Source of the DNA: Streptomyces sp. LUP30
Lineage (GTDB): Bacteria > Actinomycetota > Actinomycetes > Streptomycetales > Streptomycetaceae
Assembly: GCF_001746365.1 (NCBI RefSeq)
Contig: NZ_MJAJ01000048.1
Span: 1 to 64,000 of the forward strand
Length of the DNA: 64,000 nucleotides
Direction: 5' to 3'
The notes beneath the pieces are model-generated. The model ran no database searches and was not told the origin of the DNA. It saw only the letters and a list, made by a program, of their open reading frames with translations. Below are positions 49,857 through 59,940 of the stretch, piece after piece. A program made the position numbers and the translations under genes. Positions within the stretch are counted from its first letter, which is position 1, and each line of letters begins with the position of its first letter.

Positions 49857-51194
49857 CTACTTCTCGATCGTGAAGCCCTGCTCCTGGCCGTACTTGACCG
49901 AGGCGTCCTGCCAGGCCTTCAGAGTGTCCGCCAGCTTGGCGCTGGAGACGTAGGCCTTGCCGACCGTGTCGTTGAAGATCGAGTTCGCGTACGGCTGGAA
50001 CGGGAGGTACGACCAGTCGCTCGCCACGTTGGCGGCGGAGTCGGCGAAGATCTTGTTGGCCTCCTGGCCGCCGAAGTAGTCGAACTTCTTGCTCTGGAAC
50101 GCGGGGGACTCGAGCTCCGCCTTGGTGGCGGGGAAGGCGCCCTCGCCGACGCGGGTGGCGACACCGGCGCCGGAGTTGGCGTACTCGGTGAAGGCGTAGG
50201 CGAGTTCCTTGTTCTTGGCCAGCGCCGGGACGGCCAGCGAGCTGCCGCCGTTCTCCGCGCTCGCCTTGTCGCCCTTGGTCCAGGCCGGCATCGGCGCCGC
50301 GCGCCACTGGCCCTTGGCGTTCGGGACGCCGGTGACGAAGTTGGCGGGCATCCAGGCGCCGGTGGGCAGGGTGGCGATGGTGCCGTCGCCGAGGCCCTTG
50401 TACCAGTCGTCGGTCCAGCCGTTGACCGGGGCGACCAGCTTCTCGCTGATCAGCTGCTGCCAGACCGTCTCGTACTTCTTGGCACCGGCGTCGTCGAAGT
50501 TGATGCCGAGCTTCGTGCCGTCGACCTTGTAGGGGCGCGAACCGGCCTGCCACAGCAGGGAGGTGGTCAGGCCCGGGTCACCGAGGTCGCTGGTGATGTA
50601 GACCTTGGGGTCGGCCTTGTGGAGCTTGCGGGCGGCGTCGAGGTACTCGTCCCAGGTGGTCGGGACGGCGATCTTGTACTTGTCGAAGACCGTCTTGTTG
50701 TAGAACAGCGCCATCGGGCCCGAGTCCATCGGCAGGCCGTAGACCTTGTCGCCGTCGCTGACCGCGTTCCACGGGCCCGGCGTGTACTTGGAGGCGAGCT
50801 TGGAGGCGCCGTACGGGGCCAGGTCGGTCAGGCCCTTGGTCAGGGAGTACTGGCCGAGGGCGAAGTACTCGACCTGAGCGACGTCCGGGACGCCCTTGCC
50901 GGCCGAGATCGCGTTGGACAGCGCGGTGTAGTGCTTGTCCCCGGAGCGCTCGCTGACCAGGTTGACCTTGACCTTCGGGTACTTCTTCTGGAAGTCGGCG
51001 GCCACCGTCTTCAGGGTGGGCTCCCAGGCCCAGACCGTGATGTCGCCGCCCTTGTCCAGGGCGGCCTGGATGTCGCCGGCGGAGACGGCCTTGGTGTCGG
51101 AGGCGTCGTCCGAGCCGCCGCAGGCGGTCACGCCCAGGGCCAGGGTGGAGACGAGGGCGATGCCGCGCAGGATGCGGCTCGTTGTTCTGCGCAT
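49857..51194 (-). CDS. Sugar ABC transporter substrate-binding lipoprotein
   Basis: A 445-residue protein. Its signal peptide MRRTTSRILRGIALVSTLAL ends at lipobox GVTA|C with Cys25 as anchor. The mature part has the type I/MalE-like fold of carbohydrate-binding proteins: ITVWAWEPTLKTVAADFQKK, YFALGQYSLTKGL, VYGLPMDSGPMALFYNKTVFDKY, and a conserved C-terminal ADTLKAWQDASVKYGQEQGF. It delivers an oligosaccharide to the two permeases encoded upstream. The genes around it suggest galacto-oligosaccharides. No ATPase gene is present, so a shared MsiK-type ATPase encoded elsewhere is likely. Confidence 0.92.
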   Translation of the reverse strand: MRRTTSRILRGIALVSTLALGVTACGGSDDASDTKAVSAGDIQAALDKGGDITVWAWEPTLKTVAADFQKKYPKVKVNLVSERSGDKHYTALSNAISAGKGVPDVAQVEYFALGQYSLTKGLTDLAPYGASKLASKYTPGPWNAVSDGDKVYGLPMDSGPMALFYNKTVFDKYKIAVPTTWDEYLDAARKLHKADPKVYITSDLGDPGLTTSLLWQAGSRPYKVDGTKLGINFDDAGAKKYETVWQQLISEKLVAPVNGWTDDWYKGLGDGTIATLPTGAWMPANFVTGVPNAKGQWRAAPMPAWTKGDKASAENGGSSLAVPALAKNKELAYAFTEYANSGAGVATRVGEGAFPATKAELESPAFQSKKFDYFGGQEANKIFADSAANVASDWSYLPFQPYANSIFNDTVGKAYVSSAKLADTLKAWQDASVKYGQEQGFTIEK

Positions 51195-51283
51195 GGTGCT
51201 TCCACTTCTACGTGGGTGGGACAGGTGAGGGTGGAGGTGGTGCCGGTGTTGCTCACATGTGGGGTTCGGGGGCGCTGCCCGCG

Positions 51284-52207
51284 TCACTCCTTGACGCTTC
51301 CGGCGGAGAGGCCGGACTGCCAGTACTTCTGGAGGAACAGGAAGGCGGCGATGAGAGGGAGGATCGTGAGCAGGGATCCCGTGATCACCAGGTTGAAGAT
51401 CACGTCTCCGCCGATGGTCTGTGCCTGGGAGCTCCAGGCGCTCAGACCCAGCGTCAGCGGGTACCAGTCGGGGTCCTTCAGCATGATCAGCGGGAGGAAG
51501 TAGTTGTTCCAGGTGGCGACCGTGGTGAACAGCAGCACGGTCACGATCCCGGGGGCCAGCAGCGGCAGCGCGACCTGGAAGAAGGTCCGCACCTCGCTCG
51601 CCCCGTCCATCCGGGCCGCCTCCAGCAGCTCGGTCGGGATCGCCTCGGCGGCGAACACCCACATCAGGTAGAGGCCGAACGGAGACACCAGCGAGGGGAT
51701 GATGACCGCCCAGGGGGTGTCGGTCAGGCCCATCTTGCTGAACATCAGGAAGGTCGGCACGGCCAGCGCCGTGGCCGGCACGGCGACCGCGCCGATCACG
51801 ACGGCGAAGATCGCCCGCTTGCCGGGGAACTGGAACTTCGCCAGGGCGTACCCGCCGAGCACGGCCAGCAGGGTCGCGCCGCCCGCACCGAGCACCACGT
51901 ACAGCAGGGTGTTCAGCAGCCAGCGGCCGAAGATGCCGTCGTGGTAGGTGAAGGTGTCCCGGATGTTGTCCCACAGGGCGAAGTCGTGGGCGAACCACAG
52001 CCCGTTGGAGTCGGCGAGCCCGGCCTGGGTCTTCGTGGAGTTGATGACCAGCCAGATGAGCGGCACCACGGTGTAGAGGACCATCAGGGCCATCAGCACC
52101 GTCAGCAGCACATTGCGCTTCGGCTTGCCCGGGGTGTGCTTCTTGCGAGGGGTCCGCAGCCTGGGCGCGCTGCTCTTCGCGGGGGAGGCGGTGACAGAGG
52201 TGCTCAT
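51284..52207 (-). CDS. Carbohydrate ABC transporter permease (MalG-like)
   Basis: A 307-residue inner-membrane protein with six helices. The EAA loop that contacts the ATPase is ELLEAARMDGASEVRTFFQVALPLLAPG. Pro/Ala/Lys-rich N-terminal tail. It begins 4 bases after the other permease's stop with GGGAG upstream, so the two are coupled. It forms the channel together with that permease. Confidence 0.93.
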   Translation of the reverse strand: MSTSVTASPAKSSAPRLRTPRKKHTPGKPKRNVLLTVLMALMVLYTVVPLIWLVINSTKTQAGLADSNGLWFAHDFALWDNIRDTFTYHDGIFGRWLLNTLLYVVLGAGGATLLAVLGGYALAKFQFPGKRAIFAVVIGAVAVPATALAVPTFLMFSKMGLTDTPWAVIIPSLVSPFGLYLMWVFAAEAIPTELLEAARMDGASEVRTFFQVALPLLAPGIVTVLLFTTVATWNNYFLPLIMLKDPDWYPLTLGLSAWSSQAQTIGGDVIFNLVITGSLLTILPLIAAFLFLQKYWQSGLSAGSVKE

Positions 52208-52211
52208 CGGG

Positions 52212-53138
52212 TCACGCTCCCTTGCGCATGCCGCGCAGCTGGACGGCGTAGGCGACGATCATCGTGATGACGCCCATGATGATGGCCACCGTCGCCGAGT
52301 AGTTGTGCTGCTGGCCGTTGAAGGACAGCGAGTACGTGTAGAAGTTCGGCGTGAAGTCCGTGGTGATCGAGTTCAGCGCCAGCGGACGCAGGATGCTCGG
52401 CTCGTTGAAGAGCTGGAAACTGCCGATGATCGAGAAGATCGTCGCGATGACGAGCGCGCCCCGGATCGCGGGCAGCTTGATCGAGCCGATGATCCGCCAC
52501 TGGCCCGCGCCGTCGATCTCCGCAGCCTCGTACAGCGAGGTCGGCACGACGCGCAGCGCCGAGTAGAAGATCAGCATGTTGTACCCGACGAACTCCCAGG
52601 TCACGATGTTGCCGATGGAGGCGAGCACCCAGTCCGGGGAGAGCAGGTCGGGCAGGGTGACATCGAACGCGGAGTTGATGTCGCCCACCAGGCCGTACTT
52701 GGTGCCGTACATGAAGCCCCACATGAGGGTGGCGACCACGGCGGGCACGGCGTACGGCAGGAAGATCGTGATCCGGAAGAAGCTCTTGCCGTAGAGCCGG
52801 CCGCTGTCCAGCGCCAGCGCGACCAGCAGGGCGATGCCCAGCATGATCGGCACCTGGACCGCCAGGAAGAGCGCCACCCGTCCGACGGCCGACCAGAACG
52901 CGTCGTCCTGCAGGGCCTGCGTGTAGTTGTCCAGGCCGACGAAGTGGTTTCCGCCGATGAGCTGGTCGCGGAAGAGGCTCAGGTAGATCGAGTACGCGAT
53001 CGGCGCCAGGAAGACCAGCGCGAACACCACCACGAAGGGACCGATGAAACCCCATCCCGTCCAGGAGCGGCGGTCCCGTTTCGCCGGAGGAGGTGCCGGC
53101 CGCGGCTCGGCGGCCACCGGCGGTTGCAGCGTCGTCAT
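52212..53138 (-). CDS. Carbohydrate ABC transporter permease (MalF-like)
   Basis: A 308-residue membrane protein, the first gene of the operon. It shows PFVVVFALVFLAPIAYSIYLSLF near the N-terminus and the EAA motif SLYEAAEIDGAGQWRIIGSIKLPAIRG. GAGGAAC precedes the ATG. Two LacI-type operators lie upstream (53212-53229 and 53258-53273), which places the whole importer-GH42-GH30 unit under the divergent repressor. Confidence 0.93.
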   Translation of the reverse strand: MTTLQPPVAAEPRPAPPPAKRDRRSWTGWGFIGPFVVVFALVFLAPIAYSIYLSLFRDQLIGGNHFVGLDNYTQALQDDAFWSAVGRVALFLAVQVPIMLGIALLVALALDSGRLYGKSFFRITIFLPYAVPAVVATLMWGFMYGTKYGLVGDINSAFDVTLPDLLSPDWVLASIGNIVTWEFVGYNMLIFYSALRVVPTSLYEAAEIDGAGQWRIIGSIKLPAIRGALVIATIFSIIGSFQLFNEPSILRPLALNSITTDFTPNFYTYSLSFNGQQHNYSATVAIIMGVITMIVAYAVQLRGMRKGA

Positions 53139-53211
53139 GTCGTTCCTCGCTCGTCCAGAACTGGAGCAGGCGGTGTTGCGCGGAGATTTCCGAACGCCTC
53201 ACCGCCACCAT

Positions 53212-53229
53212 GATGTTTACGCAAACATC
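53212..53229. promoter_or_regulatory. LacI-type operator 1
   Basis: GATGTTTACGCAAACATC, an 18-bp palindrome with a single central mismatch pair. It is 74 bases upstream of the permease start. LacI-family operators have a central CG flanked by symmetric AT-rich arms, as here. Confidence 0.85.
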
Positions 53230-53257
53230 GGCCACGCAAGAGACTGGGCAAGCTGTT

Positions 53258-53273
53258 ATGTTTACGTAAACAT
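53258..53273. promoter_or_regulatory. LacI-type operator 2
   Basis: ATGTTTACGTAAACAT is a perfect 16-bp palindrome sharing both arms with operator 1. The centres are 45 bp apart, just over four helical turns. It lies on the lacI side, so autoregulation is likely. TACACT at about 53290 on the plus strand could be the lacI -10. Confidence 0.85.
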
Positions 53274-53369
53274 CTGATGGCGGCATGTCTACACTGCCCC
53301 GATAACGATGGTCAAGAGTCGTCTGGGGAGACCGTGGCACCTGCGCCGACAGAGAGGTGGGGACACCGA

Positions 53370-54422
53370 GTGGACATGGCTCGAAGAACACCGGCCGACG
53401 TGCCCAGACGCACCCGGGCCACCGCCTCCATGGCCGACGTCGCCCGGCTCGCCGGGGTGTCGTCGCAGACCGTCTCGCGTGTCTCCAACGGTTACGCGGG
53501 CGTGAACGAGGAGACCCGGCAGCAGGTCCTCGCCGCCATGGCCGAACTCGGCTACCGGCCCAACAGCGCCGCCCGCGCCCTCAAGCGCGGCGAGTTCCGC
53601 ACGATCGGCGTCATCACGTTCACGCTGTCCACCACGGGAAACGTGCGCACCCTGGAGGCGATCGCCACCTCGGCGGCCGAGGAAGGCTACGCGGTGACCC
53701 TGCTCCCGGTGGCCGTGCCCACCACCGACGAGGTGCGCGGCGCGTTCTCCCGGCTCGAGGAACTGGCCGTCGACGCCGTCATCGTGATCATGGAAGTGCA
53801 CCTGCTGGACGCGGCGACCGTCAAACTGCCGCCGCACGTCCAGGTGGTGGTGGTCGACTCCGACGCCGGGGACCACTACACCGTCGTCGACACCGACCAG
53901 GCGGGCGGCACCCGGACCGCCGTCCAGCATCTCCTCGACCTCGGACACCGGACCGTATGGCATCTGGGCGGGCCCGAGGGCTCGTTCGCCGCTCAGCGCC
54001 GCGCGGACGCCTGGCGCGCCGCCCTCGCCGAGGCGGGCCGCACGCCCCCGCCCCTCGTCCGAGGGGACTGGTCGGCGGAGTCCGGCTACCGGGCCGGCCT
54101 CGAACTCGCGGCCCGCGAGGAGTGCACCGCCGTCTTCGCGGCCAACGACCAGATGGCCCTCGGCCTGCTGCGGGCCCTGCACGAACGCGGCCGCCGGGTG
54201 CCCGAGGACGTCAGCGTCATCGGCTTCGACGACATCCCCGAGGCGGGCTCCTTCCTGCCGCCGCTCACCACCCTGCACCAGGACTTCGCCGAGGTCGGCC
54301 GCCTGTGCGTCCAGGCCGTGCTGCGCAAGATGCGCCCGGACGGTTCCGAGCACGGCACGACGCTCGTGCCCACGCGACTGGTCCTGCGCGACAGCACGGC
54401 CCCACCGCCCGCCGAGGGCTAG
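53370..54422 (+). CDS. LacI-family repressor of the galactan operon
   Basis: About 350 residues. ATASMADVARLAGVSSQTVSRVSNGYAGV is the LacI helix-turn-helix and NSAARALKRG the hinge helix. The rest is a periplasmic-binding-protein-like sugar sensor ending in the usual DISVIGFDD-type stretch (DVSVIGFDDIPEAGSFLPPLTT). It should bind the two palindromes in the divergent promoter and release them on binding a galacto-oligosaccharide or galactose. Start: GTG 53370 after GAGGTGGGG; ATG 53376 is nearly equivalent. Confidence 0.93.
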   Translation: MDMARRTPADVPRRTRATASMADVARLAGVSSQTVSRVSNGYAGVNEETRQQVLAAMAELGYRPNSAARALKRGEFRTIGVITFTLSTTGNVRTLEAIATSAAEEGYAVTLLPVAVPTTDEVRGAFSRLEELAVDAVIVIMEVHLLDAATVKLPPHVQVVVVDSDAGDHYTVVDTDQAGGTRTAVQHLLDLGHRTVWHLGGPEGSFAAQRRADAWRAALAEAGRTPPPLVRGDWSAESGYRAGLELAAREECTAVFAANDQMALGLLRALHERGRRVPEDVSVIGFDDIPEAGSFLPPLTTLHQDFAEVGRLCVQAVLRKMRPDGSEHGTTLVPTRLVLRDSTAPPPAEG

Positions 54423-54715
54423 CCGCCCGTCGCCCGGCGGGAGGGGTGCGCGGCGGTCGATCCGTACGGCGCCGGGGCTCCGGGTGCCGGCGGCGCGCCG
54501 CGTGCGAGGCGGCCGGGGACCGGACGTGGCTGGAGCCCTGGGTGGCCGAGGTTCCGCCGTCGTCGAGGTGTGCGGTGGCCGAGGTGTGCCCGGCCGCGTG
54601 TGCAAGCCCGGGCCGACGGGACAGGAGCGGGCGCGCCCCTTCTCCCGGGGCCGACGGGGCCTCGCACAGAGGCGCGTGGCACGGGGAGGGGAAATGTGAG
54701 GCGTGGCGCGGGTGG
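54423..54715. other. 293-bp convergent gap, nothing recognised
   Basis: Between the LacI and acyltransferase genes. Only a short GTGGCCGAGG repeat (two copies) is seen. No gene, strong hairpin or promoter is recognised. Confidence 0.5.
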
Positions 54716-55369
54716 TTACCTCGGGTGTTCGCCCACGGCGCGGGCCGCGGTCCGCCATGCCGTGGTGACGGCGAGCCGGGCCGCCGTCGTGCCGCGCTCC
54801 GTCTCCGAGGGCAGGCGCAGCGGTGCGCCCAGGTGCACGTGGCAGTGCGGACGGCGCACGGGCGCGGTGAGCGTGCCCGCCAGCTGCTTGGCGGTCGAGC
54901 CCGAGGCGATCCGTCGGGCGCCCGCGTGCCCCACCGGCACGACCAGCGAGCCGGTCGCCTGGGCCAGTCTGGCGAGTCCCGTGCGGAAGGCCTCGGGCGC
55001 CGACGCCCCCGCGTCCTTGCGGTGCGGCAGTCCGCCCTCGCCGTAGAGCAGCACGTGCCGGCCCCCGGCGAGCGCCTCGGCGGCGGCGTCGAGAGCCAGC
55101 GCCGCACGCGCCGAACGCCGGTGGACCGGGATGTGTCCCTCGCGCGTCAGGGCCCTGCCGAGCAGCGGGATGCGCCACAGTCCGGCGGTCGCCATGACCA
55201 CCGGCTCCAGTTCGAACCGCCGCAGGGCGGTCAGGACGACGGCCGGGTCGGCCATCGAGTCGTGGTTGGCCACGAATATGGTCCCCGCGGGCAGCCGCAG
55301 CTTGATCTCGCTGGTGACGGTGAGGCGCCCGAAGAGCGGCGTCAGGGCGTAGACGGCACGGCTGAACAC
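54716..55369 (-). CDS. PlsC-like lysophospholipid acyltransferase
   Basis: A 217-residue protein with the acyltransferase motif NHDSMAD (His36, Asp41) for acyl transfer. The glycerophosphate-binding motif, usually EGTR, reads GEGGLPHRKD here, so the acceptor may be unusual. Hydrophobic patches suggest peripheral membrane association. It probably acylates a lysophospholipid or related lipid. GGAGG precedes the GTG at 55369. A near-palindrome lies 58 bases upstream of the start. Confidence 0.85.
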   Translation of the reverse strand: MFSRAVYALTPLFGRLTVTSEIKLRLPAGTIFVANHDSMADPAVVLTALRRFELEPVVMATAGLWRIPLLGRALTREGHIPVHRRSARAALALDAAAEALAGGRHVLLYGEGGLPHRKDAGASAPEAFRTGLARLAQATGSLVVPVGHAGARRIASGSTAKQLAGTLTAPVRRPHCHVHLGAPLRLPSETERGTTAARLAVTTAWRTAARAVGEHPR

Positions 55370-55740
55370 GAGGGCCTCCGGGCTGGACGATCGGAGCCCC
55401 AGTCTCCCGGCGGCGGGGCCCCCACGCCTGAGTACGGCTACTCAGATACCGGCCCCGCGCCGAACGGCGGTGAAACGGCCCGGTGTTCGAACCCCGGTCG
55501 GGGGCATTCGGAGAACAGTCACATCGACGAGACGACGACACCGAAGCGACACCGGACCCGAACAACGCACACCGAAGCACTACATATCGAAGCATCACAC
55601 CCGGCGACACCCGGCGTCAGTGCACCGCGGCAGTACACCGCAACGACTCGGCGGAACGACTCGCCGGAACACCGGCTCGCCTGAACGACTCGCCGGGACA
55701 AGGCGCCCGGCGAAGCTCCAGACCCGAAAGGACGGACCCC
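55370..55740. other. 371-bp divergent gap
   Basis: Contains the near-palindrome at 55428-55445. A region of visibly lower GC (about 55500-55640) is rich in CGAAGC/ACACC triplets. Three copies of an AACGACTCG(G/C)C motif occur at about 55640-55695. It ends with the AAAGGAC ribosome-binding site of the small membrane protein. A TTCGAACC sequence at 55485 does not fold into a tRNA. Confidence 0.5.
55428..55445 (-). promoter_or_regulatory. Interrupted palindrome CTGAGTA-N4-TACTCAG
   Basis: CTGAGTA and TACTCAG are perfect inverted arms around four bases, upstream of the acyltransferase gene. Reading in the direction of that gene, 16 of 18 bases recur upstream of the last gene of the window (63921-63938). 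Confidence 0.45.
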
Positions 55741-55917
55741 GTGCTCGCCATCATCTCGGCAGTGCTGTTTTTCATCGCCTTCCTGATCAACGCGGCGGAC
55801 ATCTCCACCAACGACACCTTCACCTCCACCAACGTCATGCTGATCGGACTGGCCCTGCTCGCCCTCCATGTCGCGGGCATCGGCAGCGGCTGGGCGGTCC
55901 GCGGCCGCCGGCGCTGA
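55741..55917 (+). CDS. Small two-helix membrane protein (58 residues)
   Basis: GTG 55741 encodes MLAIISAVLFFIAFLINAAD then a short Thr/Asn-rich loop (STNDTFTSTN) and a second hydrophobic helix (VMLIGLALLALHVAGIG) ending in a basic tail (RGRRR). AAAGGAC lies at a suitable distance upstream. The pattern is that of small Streptomyces membrane proteins of unknown function. It sits alone, upstream of pgm. Confidence 0.75.
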   Translation: MLAIISAVLFFIAFLINAADISTNDTFTSTNVMLIGLALLALHVAGIGSGWAVRGRRR

Positions 55918-55989
55918 TCCCGCCCGACGGCACCGCGGCGCCTGTCGCGCCGCGTGCCCGTCGCACCGCAGCGGATCGCGGCACGGGCC

Positions 55990-56036
55990 GGACGGACCGG
56001 ACCGGACGGACCGGACCGGACGGACCGGACCGGACG
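55990..56036. repeat. 14-bp tandem repeat upstream of pgm
   Basis: GGACGGACCGGACC occurs three times exactly (55990-56003, 56004-56017, 56018-56031) plus a partial copy. It lies about 100 bases before the pgm start. Confidence 0.9.
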
Positions 56037-56138
56037 AACTCCGGATACGGCGGGCCGGCCCGTAGTCGCGGGCGGGCGCTCCCACAGGGAAAGATGGGAC
56101 CGCAAGCCAATGGTCAACCGATGTGGAGGAGCGGGCAC

Positions 56139-57779
<1,641 letters not shown>

Positions 57780-57783
57780 ACCG

Positions 57784-57803
57784 CGCCCCGCCCGGGCGGG
57801 GCG
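57784..57803 (+). terminator. Terminator after pgm
   Basis: CGCCCCGC and GCGGGGCG pair around CCGG as part of a perfect 20-bp palindrome starting 5 bases after the stop. Confidence 0.65.
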
Positions 57804-57904
57804 GGGCGGAAGCCGCCGTGGCGGCGGGGAAGGCGTGCGGGCACACCGTGCCACGTGAGGCGGTGCCGAGGTCGGGCCGGCACGGCTCGGCCCGGTATCA
57901 TCCT

Positions 57905-57982
57905 ATGAAGGTAAAATGCGAGTTTTGCCTGAAAGGGGTGACAGGGCGCCCGCCTCCTTCCTTCCTCCCTCCCTTCCGATGA
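57905..57982 (+). CDS. Possible tiny ORF with CxxC (25 residues), unproven
   Basis: ATG 57905 encodes MKVKCEFCLKGVTGRPPPSF and ends 25 bases before the next gene. It begins in an unusually AT-rich stretch and has no ribosome-binding site. It could be a leader peptide or simply part of the promoter. Confidence 0.2.
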   Translation: MKVKCEFCLKGVTGRPPPSFLPPFR

Positions 57983-58006
57983 GCCGCCGTCCCGCCGGAG
58001 TGATCG

Positions 58007-58855
58007 ATGTCCCGCAAGCGCCGCACGGACGACGGCGACGAGCTGCTGGCCAGGCTCGGTTCGCTGACCGCCCAGGCGCGCGAGCGCGCGGAGCTGCAAC
58101 GCTCCCGCGTGGAACTGGCCCTGGCACTGCAGCGCGGCATGCTGCCCAGGGACCTGCCGGCGGCCCCCGGATTCCGGCTCGCGGTGAAGTACGCCCCCGC
58201 CTGCCACGGCCTCAACGTGGGCGGCGACTGGTACGACGCCTTCGCCATGCCGGACGGCCGCATCGGTCTGTCGATCGGCGACGTCCAGGGGCACAACATA
58301 GAGGCGACCGCGTTCATGGGACAGGTCCGCGTCGGGCTGCGCGCCCTGGCCTCCGTCACCGGAGAGCCCGGCGAGCTCCTCGCCCGGACCAACGAACTGC
58401 TCCTCTCGCTCGGCAGCGACCTCTTCGCCACCTGCACCTTCATGCGTCTCGACCCCGCCACGGGCGTCCTGGAGAGCGCGCGCGCCGGGCACATCCCGTG
58501 CGTGTGGGCCACCGCCGACGGAAAGTCCGGCGTCGCCGAGGACGAGGGCGGACCGCCGCTCGGCGTCCAGGACGGCATGGACTATCCCGTGACCCGCTAC
58601 CGGCTCACCAAGGGCGGCGTCTTCGTGCTGCTCACCGACGGGGTGGTGGAGGGGCCGACGCTCAGCGTCGAGGAGGGCCTCGACCAGGTGGTGCGGCTCG
58701 CGGGGATCGCCGCCGTCGCGGGCATGGAGGCGGACGCGCTCGCCGCCGCGGTCATCAAGCGCGCCGAGCGCGTCGGCCACGAGGACGACGCGGCCGTCCT
58801 CGTCGTCGGCCATGACGGACTGACGGGACCGGAACGTCCCCGGGTTCAGCCATAG
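58007..58855 (+). CDS. SpoIIE-family protein phosphatase (stand-alone PP2C domain)
   Basis: A 282-residue cytoplasmic protein. A short coiled segment (LTAQARERAELQRSRVELAL) is followed by a PP2C domain with GGDWYD, IGDVQGHNIEATAF, LLTDGVVE and EDDAAV. The metal ligands are retained, although GDxxGHG has become GHN. It has no sensor domain, unlike the two relatives at the left end of the window. It may act on a STAS-type antagonist. GGAG precedes the ATG. The MASE1 membrane protein gene begins 12 bases downstream and may supply the sensory input. Confidence 0.88.
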   Translation: MSRKRRTDDGDELLARLGSLTAQARERAELQRSRVELALALQRGMLPRDLPAAPGFRLAVKYAPACHGLNVGGDWYDAFAMPDGRIGLSIGDVQGHNIEATAFMGQVRVGLRALASVTGEPGELLARTNELLLSLGSDLFATCTFMRLDPATGVLESARAGHIPCVWATADGKSGVAEDEGGPPLGVQDGMDYPVTRYRLTKGGVFVLLTDGVVEGPTLSVEEGLDQVVRLAGIAAVAGMEADALAAAVIKRAERVGHEDDAAVLVVGHDGLTGPERPRVQP

Positions 58856-58867
58856 GGCCGGTTCGCC

Positions 58868-59896
58868 GTGTCCCTCGCCTCGCCGACAGTGCCGCGGCGG
58901 TGTCTGATGGCTGCTGTGGTGGGTACTCCCGATCTGCGCCGGACGGCCGTCTTCGTCATCCAGACGCTGGCCGTCGCCCTGTGCTACTACGGGGCCGGGC
59001 GGCTCGGCCTCGTGCGGGAGCTCGTCGTCGAAGGCGCGGTCTTCACGCCCATCTGGCCGCCCACCGGCGTGGCGGTGGCCAGTCTGCTGATCCTCGGGAT
59101 CCGCTCCTGGGCGGGCATCGCGCTCGGAGCCCTTCTCGTCATCATGTCCCTGACGTCGCTGCGGCCCGCGGTGATCGGCAACCTCGCCGGCAACACCGTG
59201 GCCCCCGTCTGCGCGTACCTCATGCTCCGCAAGGTGGGCTTCCGCACCGACCTGACCCGGTTACGCGACGGTCTGGCACTGGTCTTCCTGGGGGCCCTCA
59301 CCGCCATGCTGATCAGTTCCACCGTCGGCGTGGGTCTCCTGTTCCTCACCGACAAGATCAATGCGCACAGTTTCTGGGCCGTGTGGCTGGCCTGGTGGGT
59401 CGGGGACGCGATGGGCGTCCTCATCGTCACGCCGGTCCTGCTGGTGCTCTACACGCTCCGACGGCCCCTGCACCTGTCCCGCTGGAAGGAGGGCACGGGC
59501 CTGGTGCTCATCGCCTGCGCCGTCGTGCCGCTGGCCACCCGCAGCCATGTCAGCCTGCTCTTCCTCGTCTACCCGCTGCTGATCTGGGCGGCACTGCGGT
59601 TCCAACTGGGCGGGAGCATGCTGTGCGCCCTGTTCACCTCCGTGCTCGCCACGGTCGCCGCCACCGACGGGGCGGGGCCCTTCACACGACTGACCCGCGT
59701 GGAGGTGATGCTCAAGCTCCAGGCCTTCAACGGGACGATGGCCCTCACGGCGCTGCTGCTCTCCGCGGTGATCGCGGAGCAGCGCAGCACCCGACGCTCC
59801 GTGGAACGGGCCTGCCAGGAACTGGTCGAGGTCCTGGAACACCTCACGGCCGGCGACATCCCACCGGGGCGGCCCACGAAGGACAAGGACTCCTGA
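58868..59896 (+). CDS. MASE1-domain membrane sensor protein
   Basis: Up to 342 residues with eight or so helices. YYGAGRLGLVRELVVEGAVFTPIWPPTGVAVASLLILG is the MASE1 signature (IWPPTG). MASE1 normally sits before a signalling output such as a histidine kinase, PAS or GGDEF domain. Here only a short coiled C-terminus (RSTRRSVERACQELVEVLEHL) follows, so output must come from a partner, perhaps the phosphatase 12 bases upstream. GTG 58868 or ATG 58907 could be the start. Confidence 0.82.
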   Translation: MSLASPTVPRRCLMAAVVGTPDLRRTAVFVIQTLAVALCYYGAGRLGLVRELVVEGAVFTPIWPPTGVAVASLLILGIRSWAGIALGALLVIMSLTSLRPAVIGNLAGNTVAPVCAYLMLRKVGFRTDLTRLRDGLALVFLGALTAMLISSTVGVGLLFLTDKINAHSFWAVWLAWWVGDAMGVLIVTPVLLVLYTLRRPLHLSRWKEGTGLVLIACAVVPLATRSHVSLLFLVYPLLIWAALRFQLGGSMLCALFTSVLATVAATDGAGPFTRLTRVEVMLKLQAFNGTMALTALLLSAVIAEQRSTRRSVERACQELVEVLEHLTAGDIPPGRPTKDKDS

Positions 59897-59928
59897 GGGG
59901 CCGTGCCGTCGGCCGATCCGGACGGCGT

Positions 59929-59940
59929 CACACGCGTGTG
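59929..59940. promoter_or_regulatory. Perfect 12-bp palindrome next to the start of the exported protein gene
   Basis: CACACGCGTGTG lies 15 bases before the ATG at 59956, followed by GCGATAGT, which could be a -10 element. It may be an operator. Confidence 0.35.

Noticed and set aside
45413..49873. A 4.5-kb plus-strand open frame opposite GH30 and GH42
   Set aside because: Antisense shadow; catalytic residues and a ribosome-binding site belong to the minus-strand genes.
55475..55510. tRNA-like TTCGAACC sequence
   Set aside because: No acceptor, D or anticodon arms can be formed around it on either strand.
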